DNA of 64,000 nucleotides, taken from positions 9,284-73,283 of the forward strand of contig CBFHNF010000013.1 in assembly GCA_965657135.1 (NCBI GenBank), in the 5' to 3' direction. The notes beneath the pieces were generated by a model, which was not told the origin of the DNA, searched no databases, and saw nothing but the letters and a program-made list of their open reading frames with translations. This stretch comes from HIMB11 sp965657135. GTDB taxonomy: Bacteria; Pseudomonadota; Alphaproteobacteria; Rhodobacterales; Rhodobacteraceae. Shown here one piece after another: positions 55,128-63,819 of this stretch. The stretch's first letter is position 1. Each line of letters opens with the position of its first letter. A program made the translations under genes and the position numbers.

Positions 55128-56213
55128 ATGAAAACTAATCTCTTATCAGCCACAGCTGGTTTGGCGATTATCGCATCAAGCGCCTTCGCAGAAGAAGTGC
55201 GTGTATTCAACTGGTCCGATTACATCGACGAAGCGCTGCTTTCGAAATTCGAAGCAGAAACCGGTATCGACCTGATTTACGATGTCTTTGACAGCAACGA
55301 AGTGCTAGAGACAAAACTGTTAGCCGGCGGATCTGGCTATGATGTGGTTGTACCATCTGGCACATTCCTTCAACGGCAAATCCAGGCAGGGGCATTCCAA
55401 AAACTTGACGCATCCAAACTATCCAATGCTGGGAACATGTGGGATCAAATTACCGCACGTACCGATCAATATGACCCCGGTGGAGAATATTCGATCAACT
55501 ACATGTGGGGCACAACCGGTATTGGGTATAATATCGGCAAAGTAGAAGAGGCCCTTGGTGCCGACGCGCCTTTGGATTCTTGGTCGCTGGTCTTCGATCC
55601 AGCGAATATGGAAAAACTGGCAGATTGCGGCGTTCATTTCCTAGATGCACCAGCCGAAATGATCCCAGCGGCACTTCTATACATTGGCGAAGATCCAAAT
55701 AGCCATGATCCTGAAGTGATTGCAAAAGCAGAAGCAGTTTATGCAGCCGTGCGCCCCTACATCCGTAAGTTCCACAGCTCAGAATACATCAACGCGCTTG
55801 CAAATGGTGAAATCTGTGTTGCGGTTGGCTGGTCTGGCGACGTATTCCAGGCGCAATACAGCGCGGCAGAGGCCGAAAACGGGAATGAAATTGATTATTC
55901 TATCCCAGTTCAGGGCGCACAAATGTGGTTCGACCAAATGGCGATCCCTGTAGATGCACCAAATCCATACGCTGCGCATAAATTCATTAATTTCATGATG
56001 GACGCACAAAACTCTGCAGCGGCCACAAACTATGTTTGGTACGCCAGCGGAAACAAGGCCGCACAAGAATTCATTGATCCAGAAATCCTTGAATATCCAG
56101 CGGTCTATCCAGATGCAAAAACGCTTGCCAACCTTTTCACAACAACGCCGTACGACGCCCGCGTGCAGCGCGTCGTGACACGTTTGTGGACCAAAATTAA
56201 GTCAGGCACTTAA
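55128..56213 (+). CDS. potF: Polyamine ABC importer periplasmic binding protein (PotF/SpuD-like)
   Basis: 361 aa. Signal peptide 1-21 (ending SSAFA). VRVFNWSDYIDEALLSKFE, FDSNEVLETKLLAGGSGYD and VVPSGTFLQRQI are hallmarks of PotF/SpuD putrescine-binding proteins; NYMWGTTGIGYN follows; the C-terminus PYDARVQRVVTRLWTKIKSG is typical. GGGAGAG Shine-Dalgarno. A terminator follows directly, so this gene is probably made in excess over the downstream ATPase and permeases. Putrescine versus spermidine is not decided. Confidence 0.93.
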   Translation: MKTNLLSATAGLAIIASSAFAEEVRVFNWSDYIDEALLSKFEAETGIDLIYDVFDSNEVLETKLLAGGSGYDVVVPSGTFLQRQIQAGAFQKLDASKLSNAGNMWDQITARTDQYDPGGEYSINYMWGTTGIGYNIGKVEEALGADAPLDSWSLVFDPANMEKLADCGVHFLDAPAEMIPAALLYIGEDPNSHDPEVIAKAEAVYAAVRPYIRKFHSSEYINALANGEICVAVGWSGDVFQAQYSAAEAENGNEIDYSIPVQGAQMWFDQMAIPVDAPNPYAAHKFINFMMDAQNSAAATNYVWYASGNKAAQEFIDPEILEYPAVYPDAKTLANLFTTTPYDARVQRVVTRLWTKIKSGT

Positions 56214-56224
56214 AACGCCAATAG

Positions 56225-56257
56225 AAACCCGCGCGTAACAAACTGCGCGGGTTTTTT
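56225..56257 (+). terminator. Intrinsic terminator between potF and potG
   Basis: AAACCCGCGC (56225-56234) and GCGCGGGTTT (56245-56254), 10-nt loop, followed by a run of T to 56257. Partial readthrough would set the higher level of the binding protein relative to the ATPase and permeases. Confidence 0.9.
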
Positions 56258-56279
56258 GTTTTCAGATTTGGGATGCACC

Positions 56280-57413
56280 ATGACAGAGACCATTCGACCC
56301 GTATTTGCACCCTGGGATGATCCAGCGGAAAAACCATTAATACAATTTAAGAACGTCATAAAACGTTTTGGTGATTTCACCGCGATCGACAATTTGACAA
56401 TTGATATTTTTGAACGCGAATTTTTTGCCCTGTTGGGGCCATCTGGCTGTGGCAAAACAACATTGATGCGAATGCTGGCGGGATTTGAAACCCAAAGTGA
56501 AGGAACAATCCTATTAGGTGGGCAGGACATTGCACCAATCCCCCCAAATAAACGTGCAGTGAACATGATGTTCCAATCCTATGCCCTGTTTCCCCACCTG
56601 TCCGTTTGGGAAAACATCGCCTTTGGCCTAAAACGTGAGGGGATGAAAGGCGACGCCCTAAACGTGCGCGTCGATGAAATGCTACGACTAACCCGACTGG
56701 AACGCTTTGCCAAACGTAAACCGCATCAAATTTCGGGTGGTCAACGTCAACGTGTTGCCCTTGCTCGATCACTCGCAAAAGCGCCAAAATTGCTGTTGTT
56801 GGATGAACCACTGGGTGCGTTGGACAAAAAACTACGTCAAGAAACACAATTTGAACTGATGGACATTCAGGAAAAAACTGGCACCACATTTGTAATCGTG
56901 ACGCATGACCAAGAAGAGGCCATGACAGTTGCCAGCAGAATTGCCGTGATGGACGAAGGACGCATGGTGCAGGTCGATACGCCAGCACGGATATATGAGG
57001 CCCCGAATAGCGTGTACGTTGCTGGTTTTATTGGTGATGTGAACATTATTAACGGCCGCGCCACACAAACAGATGATCAGGTCAAAATCGCCTGGGGCGA
57101 AGGGATGGCTGACATCACAGGGACAACTGATAAAGTCTTTGCAAAGGACGAAAACGTGCACTTTGCCATTCGACCAGAGAAAGTTTCAGTCAGCGCCGAC
57201 AAACCAGAAAACACCCCTAATGCATTCCAAGGACAGGTTTTGGATATTGCCTATTTAGGGAACCTGTCCACTTATCACGTGAAAATGCCCAACGGCCAGA
57301 TCATCAAAGCGCAGAGCGCGAACACGCGTCGCCTCTCGAGACGAGCGATCACATGGGACGATACCGTATGGATTAGCTTTACGCCAACTGCTGGCATACT
57401 ACTAAAGGGGTGA
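56280..57413 (+). CDS. potG: Polyamine ABC importer ATP-binding protein
   Basis: 377 aa. Walker A GPSGCGKTT (about 52), MMFQSYALFPHLSVWEN, signature ISGGQRQRVALAR, LLLLDEPLGALDKKLR, and a C-terminal TOBE domain (about 285-375). ATG 56280 chosen; an in-frame start at 56256 would lie in the terminator. The same arrangement of motifs lets the relic at 50580-50863 be recognised as a paralog. Confidence 0.94.
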   Translation: MTETIRPVFAPWDDPAEKPLIQFKNVIKRFGDFTAIDNLTIDIFEREFFALLGPSGCGKTTLMRMLAGFETQSEGTILLGGQDIAPIPPNKRAVNMMFQSYALFPHLSVWENIAFGLKREGMKGDALNVRVDEMLRLTRLERFAKRKPHQISGGQRQRVALARSLAKAPKLLLLDEPLGALDKKLRQETQFELMDIQEKTGTTFVIVTHDQEEAMTVASRIAVMDEGRMVQVDTPARIYEAPNSVYVAGFIGDVNIINGRATQTDDQVKIAWGEGMADITGTTDKVFAKDENVHFAIRPEKVSVSADKPENTPNAFQGQVLDIAYLGNLSTYHVKMPNGQIIKAQSANTRRLSRRAITWDDTVWISFTPTAGILLKG

Positions 57414-57415
57414 AC

Positions 57416-58306
57416 ATGCGTAAATTTGCCCTTATTGCTATTCCATATGTATGGCTTCTGGCCTTATTCTTGGTGCCCTTTGCAATCGTATTTAAGATTT
57501 CTCTGTCGGACATCGCCCTATCCATTCCCCCCTATTTGCCACAACTGGATTTAGCCAAGGGTTGGGACGGAATAATAGCGTTTTTGAGCGCGTTAGATTT
57601 TGAAAATTTTGAATTTTTAATGTCCGATGACCTATATTACAAAGCCTATCTATCGAGTTTAAAAATTGCGGCGATTTCAACATTCTTGACCTTGCTCATC
57701 GGATACCCAATCGCCTATGCGATGACGCGCGCCGCAGAAGAGTGGCGTCCCACCTTACTTATGTTGGTGATTTTGCCATTTTGGACATCCTTCTTAATCC
57801 GCGTTTACGCGTGGATCGGTATTCTAGGGCAAGAGGGTTTTTTGAATCAGACACTCATGTATTTGGGCCTGACAAGCGAACCCTTGATTATCCTAAATAC
57901 GCCTGTCGCGGTTTATATCGGTATTGTTTACACGTATTTGCCCTTTATGATTCTGCCTATCTATTCCGCATTGGACAAGCTGGACGACAGCCTGTTGGAA
58001 GCCGCCGAGGATTTGGGATGCTCGCGGTTAAAGGCCTTTTGGTTAATAACCTTCCCACTCTCACGCGGGGGGATCATCGCAGGATGTTTCTTGGTCTTTA
58101 TTCCGACTTTGGGCGAATTTGTGATCCCATCCCTATTGGGCGGATCAAACACCTTGATGATCGGCAAGGTTCTTTGGGACGAATTTTTCTCAAACCGCGA
58201 TTGGCCACTGGCCTCTGCGGTTGCAGTTATCCTTCTGTTCATCCTGATCATTCCAATCATCTTGTTCCAACGCAATGAACAAAAACAAAGGGAGTCCGAG
58301 GGATGA
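57416..58306 (+). CDS. potH: Polyamine ABC importer permease PotH-type
   Basis: 296 aa, six predicted membrane helices and the EAA loop LLEAAEDLGCSRLKAFWLI. N-terminal helix IPYVWLLALFLVPFAIVFK. ATG 57416 preferred over GTG 57410, since AAAGGGG at 57403-57409 is 6 bp from the ATG. Overlaps potI by 4 bp. Confidence 0.92.
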   Translation: MRKFALIAIPYVWLLALFLVPFAIVFKISLSDIALSIPPYLPQLDLAKGWDGIIAFLSALDFENFEFLMSDDLYYKAYLSSLKIAAISTFLTLLIGYPIAYAMTRAAEEWRPTLLMLVILPFWTSFLIRVYAWIGILGQEGFLNQTLMYLGLTSEPLIILNTPVAVYIGIVYTYLPFMILPIYSALDKLDDSLLEAAEDLGCSRLKAFWLITFPLSRGGIIAGCFLVFIPTLGEFVIPSLLGGSNTLMIGKVLWDEFFSNRDWPLASAVAVILLFILIIPIILFQRNEQKQRESEG

Positions 58307-59118
58307 GGCGTCTAACATGGTTTAATACAACATCTCTTACTCTTGGGTTCGCCTTCTTGTACCTGCCCATGGTGATCTTGGTTGTCTACTCTTTCAACTC
58401 ATCAAAACTTGTGACCGTCTGGGCGGGGTTTTCAACAAAATGGTACGGAGAATTGATGCGAAACGAGGCGTTCTTAGACGCGGCGTGGGTAACAATAAAG
58501 GTGGCTGTGTTATCCTCAACGATTGCAACTGTTTTGGGAACTTTGGCCGCTTATGTGCTGATCCGTGCAGGACAATTTTGGGGGCGGACGCTCTTTTCCG
58601 GAATGATCTATGCCCCATTGGTCATGCCAGAGGTTATCACGGGGCTATCCCTGTTGTTGTTGTTTATTGGGATTGGGCTTGATCGTGGTGTTATGACAAT
58701 CGTTTTGGCCCACACAACGTTTTCAATGTGTTATGTTTCAGTCGTTGTATCCTCACGCCTTGCGAGTTTTGACATGTCATTAGAAGAGGCGGCTTTGGAC
58801 CTAGGCTCCACCCCGTTTGAAGCGTTTCGCCTTGTCACTTTACCAATTATCGCACCTGCGGTGATTTCAGGGTGGTTGTTGGCCTTTACGCTATCGTTGG
58901 ACGATTTGGTCATTGCGTCATTTACATCAGGTCCTTCGGCAACCACTCTTCCGATAAAAATATTTTCTGCAGTACGTCTTGGGGTTAGCCCCGAAATTAA
59001 TGCTTTATCGACCATCATGATTGCTATTGTAACGGTTGGCGTGATTTCGGCATCGCTCATCTCAAAACGCGCAGCCGTGCGCCAAAGACTAGAGGAACAG
59101 CAGGCAGTCAGAACATAA
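58303..59118 (+). CDS. potI: Polyamine ABC importer permease PotI-type
   Basis: 271 aa, six helices; EAA loop LEEAALDLGSTPFEAFRLV and SLDDLVIASFTSGP are family motifs. Together with PotH forms the membrane channel. The ATG overlaps the potH stop, and its own stop abuts the start of the FAD oxidoreductase gene (no gap). Confidence 0.93.
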   Translation: MRRLTWFNTTSLTLGFAFLYLPMVILVVYSFNSSKLVTVWAGFSTKWYGELMRNEAFLDAAWVTIKVAVLSSTIATVLGTLAAYVLIRAGQFWGRTLFSGMIYAPLVMPEVITGLSLLLLFIGIGLDRGVMTIVLAHTTFSMCYVSVVVSSRLASFDMSLEEAALDLGSTPFEAFRLVTLPIIAPAVISGWLLAFTLSLDDLVIASFTSGPSATTLPIKIFSAVRLGVSPEINALSTIMIAIVTVGVISASLISKRAAVRQRLEEQQAVRT

Positions 59119-60447
59119 ATGCGCTATGTATATGAAGACGCCGCCTATGGTCATGAACCAATCAACAACCTGTATTGGTCAACCACAATAGCCCCGACGC
59201 CCCTAACGCATTTGGTGGGCGCAGCTCAAACCGACGTTGCCATAATTGGTGCTGGATTTACGGGACTATCTGCCGGCTATCATCTGGCGAAAGCTGGCTT
59301 AAATGTTACCATCATTGATGCGCAGCACCCCATGTTTGGGGCCACAGGACGCAATGGCGGCTTTTGCTGTTTGGGTGGGGGTAAAATTTCAAACGCCGCC
59401 TTGGATCGCCGCTTTGGCGCTGATGAGCGTCAACTTTACCGCGATACCGAAAAAGCGGCCGTTCATTTGGTCGACAACATCATTACAAACCATGAAATTG
59501 ATGTCGATCGACATTCGAACGGAGAAACACTGCTTGCGCATAGTGCGAAACATGCACGTGAATTTGAGGCAATCCGGGATAATGTGCGACGCGATTATGG
59601 TGTTGATGCACAAATATTCGACCAATCTGAACTGCGCCAAAACGGAATGGGTGGCGAATTTTATGGTGCCATCACGACCCCAATTGGATTTGGATTGAAC
59701 CCACAAAAATACGCGAATGGCCTGATGCAAGTGGCCCAACAACAGGGTGTTAAATTATTCGCAGATACTCCAGCACTGCAAATCACGCCATCACGCGCTG
59801 GATATGAAATTCGTACCCCAAATGGCACGTTGTCATGCGAAAAATTCATCCTCGCCACAAACGGGTATTCAGCCGAAGATATGTTGCCATGGATGCGCGC
59901 ACGTTTTTTGCCGGTGCAGTCATCGGTCATTGTGACCCGACCGATCAGCGACAGTGAACAAAACGAACAAGGATGGACAAGCGCGCAGATGTCTTATGAC
60001 AGTCGCTTCTTGCTGCATTATTTTCGCAAGATGCCAAACAATCGTTTCCTATTTGGGATGCGCGGCGGATTGCGGTACACAGAACGTTCTAACATACGAA
60101 TTAGCATGAAAATCCGTCAGGATTTTGCGCGCATGTTTCCAAAATGGCGAAATGTTGCGATTGAGTATGAATGGTCTGGTTTGGTTGCCCTGAACCGATC
60201 CGAGACGCCTTATATTGGCGAAATTCCTGGGGTCCCAGGTGGGTATGCAGGGTTTGGGTATCACGGAAACGGTGTTGCCATGGCCAGTTATTCAGGTGCG
60301 CTTCTCTCGGATCTGATTGTGGACCAGATTGGAACGCGCCCCTATCCAGCCGCCTTTGCGCATGTCCCAGCGCAGTTTCCGCTGGGACGCTTACGTCGAT
60401 ATATGCTCAGCCCCATTTACGCAATTGCGCAGGGCATGGATTTATAA
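59119..60447 (+). CDS. FAD-dependent amine oxidoreductase, PuuB-like
   Basis: 442 aa DAO-type flavoprotein. Rossmann motif VAIIGAGFTGLSAGYHLA (about 37-54), the ATGRNGGFCCLGGG segment and LPVQSSVIVTRP; C-terminal GYHGNGVAMASY. Members act as gamma-glutamylputrescine oxidase (PuuB) or related amine oxidases. It is the last gene of the polyamine importer operon, with no gap to potI. Gamma-glutamylputrescine synthetase is not in the window, so whether the substrate is glutamylated is unknown. Confidence 0.88.
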   Translation: MRYVYEDAAYGHEPINNLYWSTTIAPTPLTHLVGAAQTDVAIIGAGFTGLSAGYHLAKAGLNVTIIDAQHPMFGATGRNGGFCCLGGGKISNAALDRRFGADERQLYRDTEKAAVHLVDNIITNHEIDVDRHSNGETLLAHSAKHAREFEAIRDNVRRDYGVDAQIFDQSELRQNGMGGEFYGAITTPIGFGLNPQKYANGLMQVAQQQGVKLFADTPALQITPSRAGYEIRTPNGTLSCEKFILATNGYSAEDMLPWMRARFLPVQSSVIVTRPISDSEQNEQGWTSAQMSYDSRFLLHYFRKMPNNRFLFGMRGGLRYTERSNIRISMKIRQDFARMFPKWRNVAIEYEWSGLVALNRSETPYIGEIPGVPGGYAGFGYHGNGVAMASYSGALLSDLIVDQIGTRPYPAAFAHVPAQFPLGRLRRYMLSPIYAIAQGMDL

Positions 60448-60458
60448 TTTATCGATCT

Positions 60459-60953
60459 TTACAAAACCCAATCAGCGCGCGGGAAGTGACAGGTATATCC
60501 ATTTGGATGACGCACCAAATAATCTTGGTGCTCTGGCTCTGCTTCCCAAAACGTAGGGGCGGGGGTGACTTTGGTCACCACTGGACCAGGCCAAATTCCC
60601 GATGCGTTCACATCGTCGATGGTTTTTTCAGCCATCTGTTTTTGCGCATCATTTGTATAGAAAACTTCCGAACGATAACTGTCGCCAATATCGTTACCCT
60701 GACGATCAACTGTTGTCGGATCATGGATTTGAAAGAAAAACTCTAACAATCTCCGATAACTAACGACATTTGGATCAAATACAATTTCGACGGCTTCGGC
60801 ATGCCCTGTCGTTTTGGTACACACACTGCGATATGTTGGATTAGCCGTGTGTCCACCTGTATATCCAACGCGGGTTTTTTGAACGCCTGGTATCTGACGG
60901 ATCAAATCCTCCATTCCCCAAAAACATCCGCCTGCAAATACTGCTGTTTCCAT
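60459..60953 (-). CDS. msrA: Peptide methionine (S)-S-oxide reductase
   Basis: 164 aa. Active Cys at residue 10 in FAGGCFWGMEDL; GYTGGHTANPTY and GHAEAVEIVFDP follow. Repairs methionine-S-sulfoxide. It starts 1-2 bp after msrB, forming an msrBA operon on the minus strand. Confidence 0.95.
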   Translation of the reverse strand: METAVFAGGCFWGMEDLIRQIPGVQKTRVGYTGGHTANPTYRSVCTKTTGHAEAVEIVFDPNVVSYRRLLEFFFQIHDPTTVDRQGNDIGDSYRSEVFYTNDAQKQMAEKTIDDVNASGIWPGPVVTKVTPAPTFWEAEPEHQDYLVRHPNGYTCHFPRADWVL

Positions 60954-60954
60954 C

Positions 60955-61401
60955 TCAACCCTCCACTTGATCTAAATAGCGCCCGTAACCTTCGCCCTCC
61001 ATTTCGTCCTTGGGAACGAAACGCAGCGATGCCGAATTTATACAATACCGCAAACCACCCCGATCCTGCGGCCCATCGGGAAATACGTGCCCCAGATGGC
61101 TATCACCATGTGTGCTGCGCACTTCGATGCGGATCATCCCATGGGATGTATCACGCAGTTCATTGATATGGCTAGGCTCGATCGGCTTGGTAAAACTGGG
61201 CCAGCCACATCCACTTTCAAATTTATCTGAGGATGCAAAAAGGGGCTCACCCGATACAATATCCACATAAATTCCCGGCTCTTTGTTGTACAATAATTTG
61301 CCAGTGCCGGGGCGTTCTGTACCACTCTCTTGGGTTACCCAAAATTCTTCGTCCGTTAGGCGCGCAACTGCGTCTGGGTCTTTGAAATAGTTTGAGCTCA
61401 T
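60955..61401 (-). CDS. msrB: Peptide methionine (R)-S-oxide reductase, zinc-free type
   Basis: 148 aa. Catalytic Cys in LRYCINSASLRFVP; FESGCGWPSFTKP and HGDSHLGHVFPDGP are present. The CxxC pairs that bind structural zinc in other MsrB proteins are absent (YVDIVSGEPLF), which defines the known zinc-free subgroup. ATG 61401 with AAGGAAAT upstream. Confidence 0.93.
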   Translation of the reverse strand: MSSNYFKDPDAVARLTDEEFWVTQESGTERPGTGKLLYNKEPGIYVDIVSGEPLFASSDKFESGCGWPSFTKPIEPSHINELRDTSHGMIRIEVRSTHGDSHLGHVFPDGPQDRGGLRYCINSASLRFVPKDEMEGEGYGRYLDQVEG

Positions 61402-61565
61402 GATGATTTCCTTTTCGCTTGCCACTAAGGTAAGTGAATTTCTCGCTGCATCAAGAACTGATCGCTACACAATTACGGGAAGGTGGGTGGGGCGACGTGC
61501 AAAGCACGAGCGTCATACACTTTTCCGCGCATGCACCGAATTAATACCGACGTAGTACCGACGTT

Positions 61566-62444
61566 TTACTGATGGCAAAATTCGTCCTCTTTATACCCTT
61601 GCAAATATAGCAGTGCAGTCAAATCACCATGGTTCACACGCACCTGGCATTCCGCCTGAACTGAAGGCTTTGCATGCAATGCGACACCTGTTCCAGCACG
61701 TCCCAAAATGCCCAAATCATTGGCACCATCGCCCACCGCGATAACATCATTTTCGCCGATCCCTAGCCTGGCCGTGATCTTTTCCAATTGCTCAACTTTG
61801 GCTTCTCGCCCCAAGATAGGGCGCGCGACTTTCCCACTTAGATTATCCCCTTCAACCAATAGAGTATTTGCATGATGTTCATCAAATCCAAGGGTCTGCG
61901 CGACGGTATGGGTGAATGCTGTGAACCCTCCTGATACCAATGCAGCATAGGCCCCATCCGCCTTCATCGTCGCAATCAAACAACGCCCACCTGGCATGAA
62001 TTTTATGCGTTCTTTCAGGACTTTATCAATGATGTTCGCGGGTTTCCCTGCCAATAGTGCGACGCGCTCATCCAGCGCTGCCTCAAAATCCAATTCGCCA
62101 TTCATGGCCCGCGCAGTGATTTCTTTGACGCGCTCTCCGACCCCGACTTCGTCCGCTAATTCATCAATGCACTCTTGCTGGATCATGGTGCTGTCCATAT
62201 CCGCCAATAACATCTTTTTACGCCGATCTTCAGCCGGTTGTACGATCAGGTCGATGCTCATATTTTGGAAATCGTTCCAAACCTGCCATTGGTTGCTGGG
62301 AACGCGTTCAACTTGGAATTCTGCTGCTTCTGCATGCGACAACCAATTGGTGTCTCCACCCCGCCATGCATGCCTCAAGGAATCAACAATCGTAATATTC
62401 AATACGTTTTGGTTGCGCGCGCCTATTAATGTGACCTGATACAT
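61566..62444 (-). CDS. serB: Phosphoserine phosphatase
   Basis: 292 aa HAD phosphatase, last step of serine synthesis. An ACT-like N-terminus (1-80) precedes the catalytic DMDSTMIQQECIDELAD (D-x-D motif) and GDGANDLGILGRAG. Diverges from serC, which starts 158 bp away; the shared region holds the regulatory leader. Confidence 0.94.
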   Translation of the reverse strand: MYQVTLIGARNQNVLNITIVDSLRHAWRGGDTNWLSHAEAAEFQVERVPSNQWQVWNDFQNMSIDLIVQPAEDRRKKMLLADMDSTMIQQECIDELADEVGVGERVKEITARAMNGELDFEAALDERVALLAGKPANIIDKVLKERIKFMPGGRCLIATMKADGAYAALVSGGFTAFTHTVAQTLGFDEHHANTLLVEGDNLSGKVARPILGREAKVEQLEKITARLGIGENDVIAVGDGANDLGILGRAGTGVALHAKPSVQAECQVRVNHGDLTALLYLQGYKEDEFCHQ

Positions 62445-62490
62445 TATTTCTGTTTCCTATACGCGATATTTGCGTCGCAAAATTATTCAC

Positions 62491-62602
62491 AAAGGTCGCT
62501 ATATAGACCTTTTTCGGGTTGTGAAACCAGATTTCTCTCTCTATTTCGGTCTGTGGGACACCCCTCCCCAACGAGGGGCGCATATCTGAAAGGATAGCAT
62601 TG
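62491..62602 (+). promoter_or_regulatory. Structured serC 5' region (possible serC leader RNA)
   Basis: Hairpin 1: AAAGGTC (62491-62497), loop, GACCTTT (62506-62512) followed by TT. Hairpin 2: CCCCTC (62561-62566), loop CCCAAC, GAGGGG (62573-62578). The ATG has AAAGGAT 8 bp upstream. A serC leader motif is known in alphaproteobacteria upstream of serC-serA; whether this matches needs a covariance-model search. Confidence 0.45.
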
Positions 62603-63745
62603 ATGGCTATTAACACACCGGCTGCGCGGCCGTATAACGCGCGTTTTTCGTCTGGTCCGTGTACCAAAATCCCCACATTTTCCTTGGATAAGTTGGCAGA
62701 TGCCCCATTGGGTCGCTCACATCGTGCGACTGTTGGCAAGGTCAAATTGAAGGAAGCAATCGAAAAAACACGAGAAATTTTAAACATCCCCGCCGATTAT
62801 CGCATAGGGATCGTTCCAGCATCTGACACGGGTGCAGTTGAAATGGCAATGTGGTCTATGCTGGGCGCGCGCGCAGTGACCATGGTCGCGTGGGAAAGTT
62901 TTGGCGCAGGCTGGGTCACAGACGTTGTCAAACAACTAAAACTTGATGCAGATGTGCGCACCGCAGAATACGGTGACATTGTGGACATGGCCACGATTGA
63001 TTACGCAACCGACGTCGTTTTCACATGGAATGGCACAACCTCGGGTGTGTGCCTGCCAAATGGAGATGCAATTCCTGAAAACCGCGAGGGCCTGACAATA
63101 TGTGACGCAACCTCTGCCGCGTTTGCGATGGATTTGCCGTGGGATAAATTGGATGTAACAACCTTTAGCTGGCAAAAGGTCTTGGGCGGCGAGGCCGCGC
63201 ATGGAATGCTAATCCTTTCTCCACGTGCAGTCGAACGTTTGGAATCATACACGCCTGCCTGGCCTCTTCCAAAAATCTTTCGCCTGACCAAAGGTGGTAA
63301 ATTAATCGAGGGTATTTTTGTCGGCGAAACGATCAACACACCTTCTATGCTAGCCGTGGAAGATTACATTGCGGCTCTAGATTGGGCAAAAGATGTCGGC
63401 GGTCTAAGCGGCCTAAAGGCGCGTGCAACGGCAAATGCCCAAACGATTTGGGATTTTTGCGAAACCCGTGATTGGATCGACAACCTAGCGAACGAGCCTG
63501 CGACCCGCTCAAACACATCGGTTTGTCTTAAATTCACAGACACACGCATTCAGGATGGCGCAAAATTCGCGAAAGCCGTGGCAAAACGTCTTGAAAACCA
63601 GGGCGTCGCTTATGACATCGGTGCATATCGCGATGCTCCCGCTGGACTGCGCGTTTGGTGTGGCGGCACGGTGGAAACATCTGATGTTGCCTTAATGCTT
63701 CCTTGGTTGGAGTGGGCTTTCGAGCAAGAAATCGAAGCGCAGTAA
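62603..63745 (+). CDS. serC: Phosphoserine aminotransferase
   Basis: 380 aa PLP enzyme, alphaproteobacterial type: NARFSSGPCTKIPTF near the start, VVFTWNGTTSGVC, TFSWQKVLGGEAAHGML with the PLP Lys, and PSMLAVEDYIAALDW. ATG 62603 is used rather than TTG 62600 because AAAGGAT is better spaced. Converts 3-phosphohydroxypyruvate to phosphoserine; followed by serA after 74 bp. Confidence 0.95.
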   Translation: MAINTPAARPYNARFSSGPCTKIPTFSLDKLADAPLGRSHRATVGKVKLKEAIEKTREILNIPADYRIGIVPASDTGAVEMAMWSMLGARAVTMVAWESFGAGWVTDVVKQLKLDADVRTAEYGDIVDMATIDYATDVVFTWNGTTSGVCLPNGDAIPENREGLTICDATSAAFAMDLPWDKLDVTTFSWQKVLGGEAAHGMLILSPRAVERLESYTPAWPLPKIFRLTKGGKLIEGIFVGETINTPSMLAVEDYIAALDWAKDVGGLSGLKARATANAQTIWDFCETRDWIDNLANEPATRSNTSVCLKFTDTRIQDGAKFAKAVAKRLENQGVAYDIGAYRDAPAGLRVWCGGTVETSDVALMLPWLEWAFEQEIEAQ

Positions 63746-63770
63746 CACACTGACATTAATGAATAATCGG

Positions 63771-63788
63771 CATCCCTATATTGGGATG
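63771..63788 (+). promoter_or_regulatory. Small hairpin between serC and serA
   Basis: CATCCC (63771-63776), loop TATATT, GGGATG (63783-63788). No T-tract, 31 bp before serA. Possible mRNA processing or partial terminator site. Confidence 0.35.
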
Positions 63789-63819
63789 TCACACCAAATT
63801 CCATAGAATGAGAAGTATC

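Noticed and set aside
60955..61401. Missing zinc cysteines in MsrB as a loss-of-function sign
   Set aside because: Zinc-free MsrB proteins form a known active subgroup; catalytic Cys is intact.
61545..61563. Direct repeat TACCGACG twice with 3-bp spacer near the serB stop
   Set aside because: Too short and placed at the 3' end of serB; likely chance.
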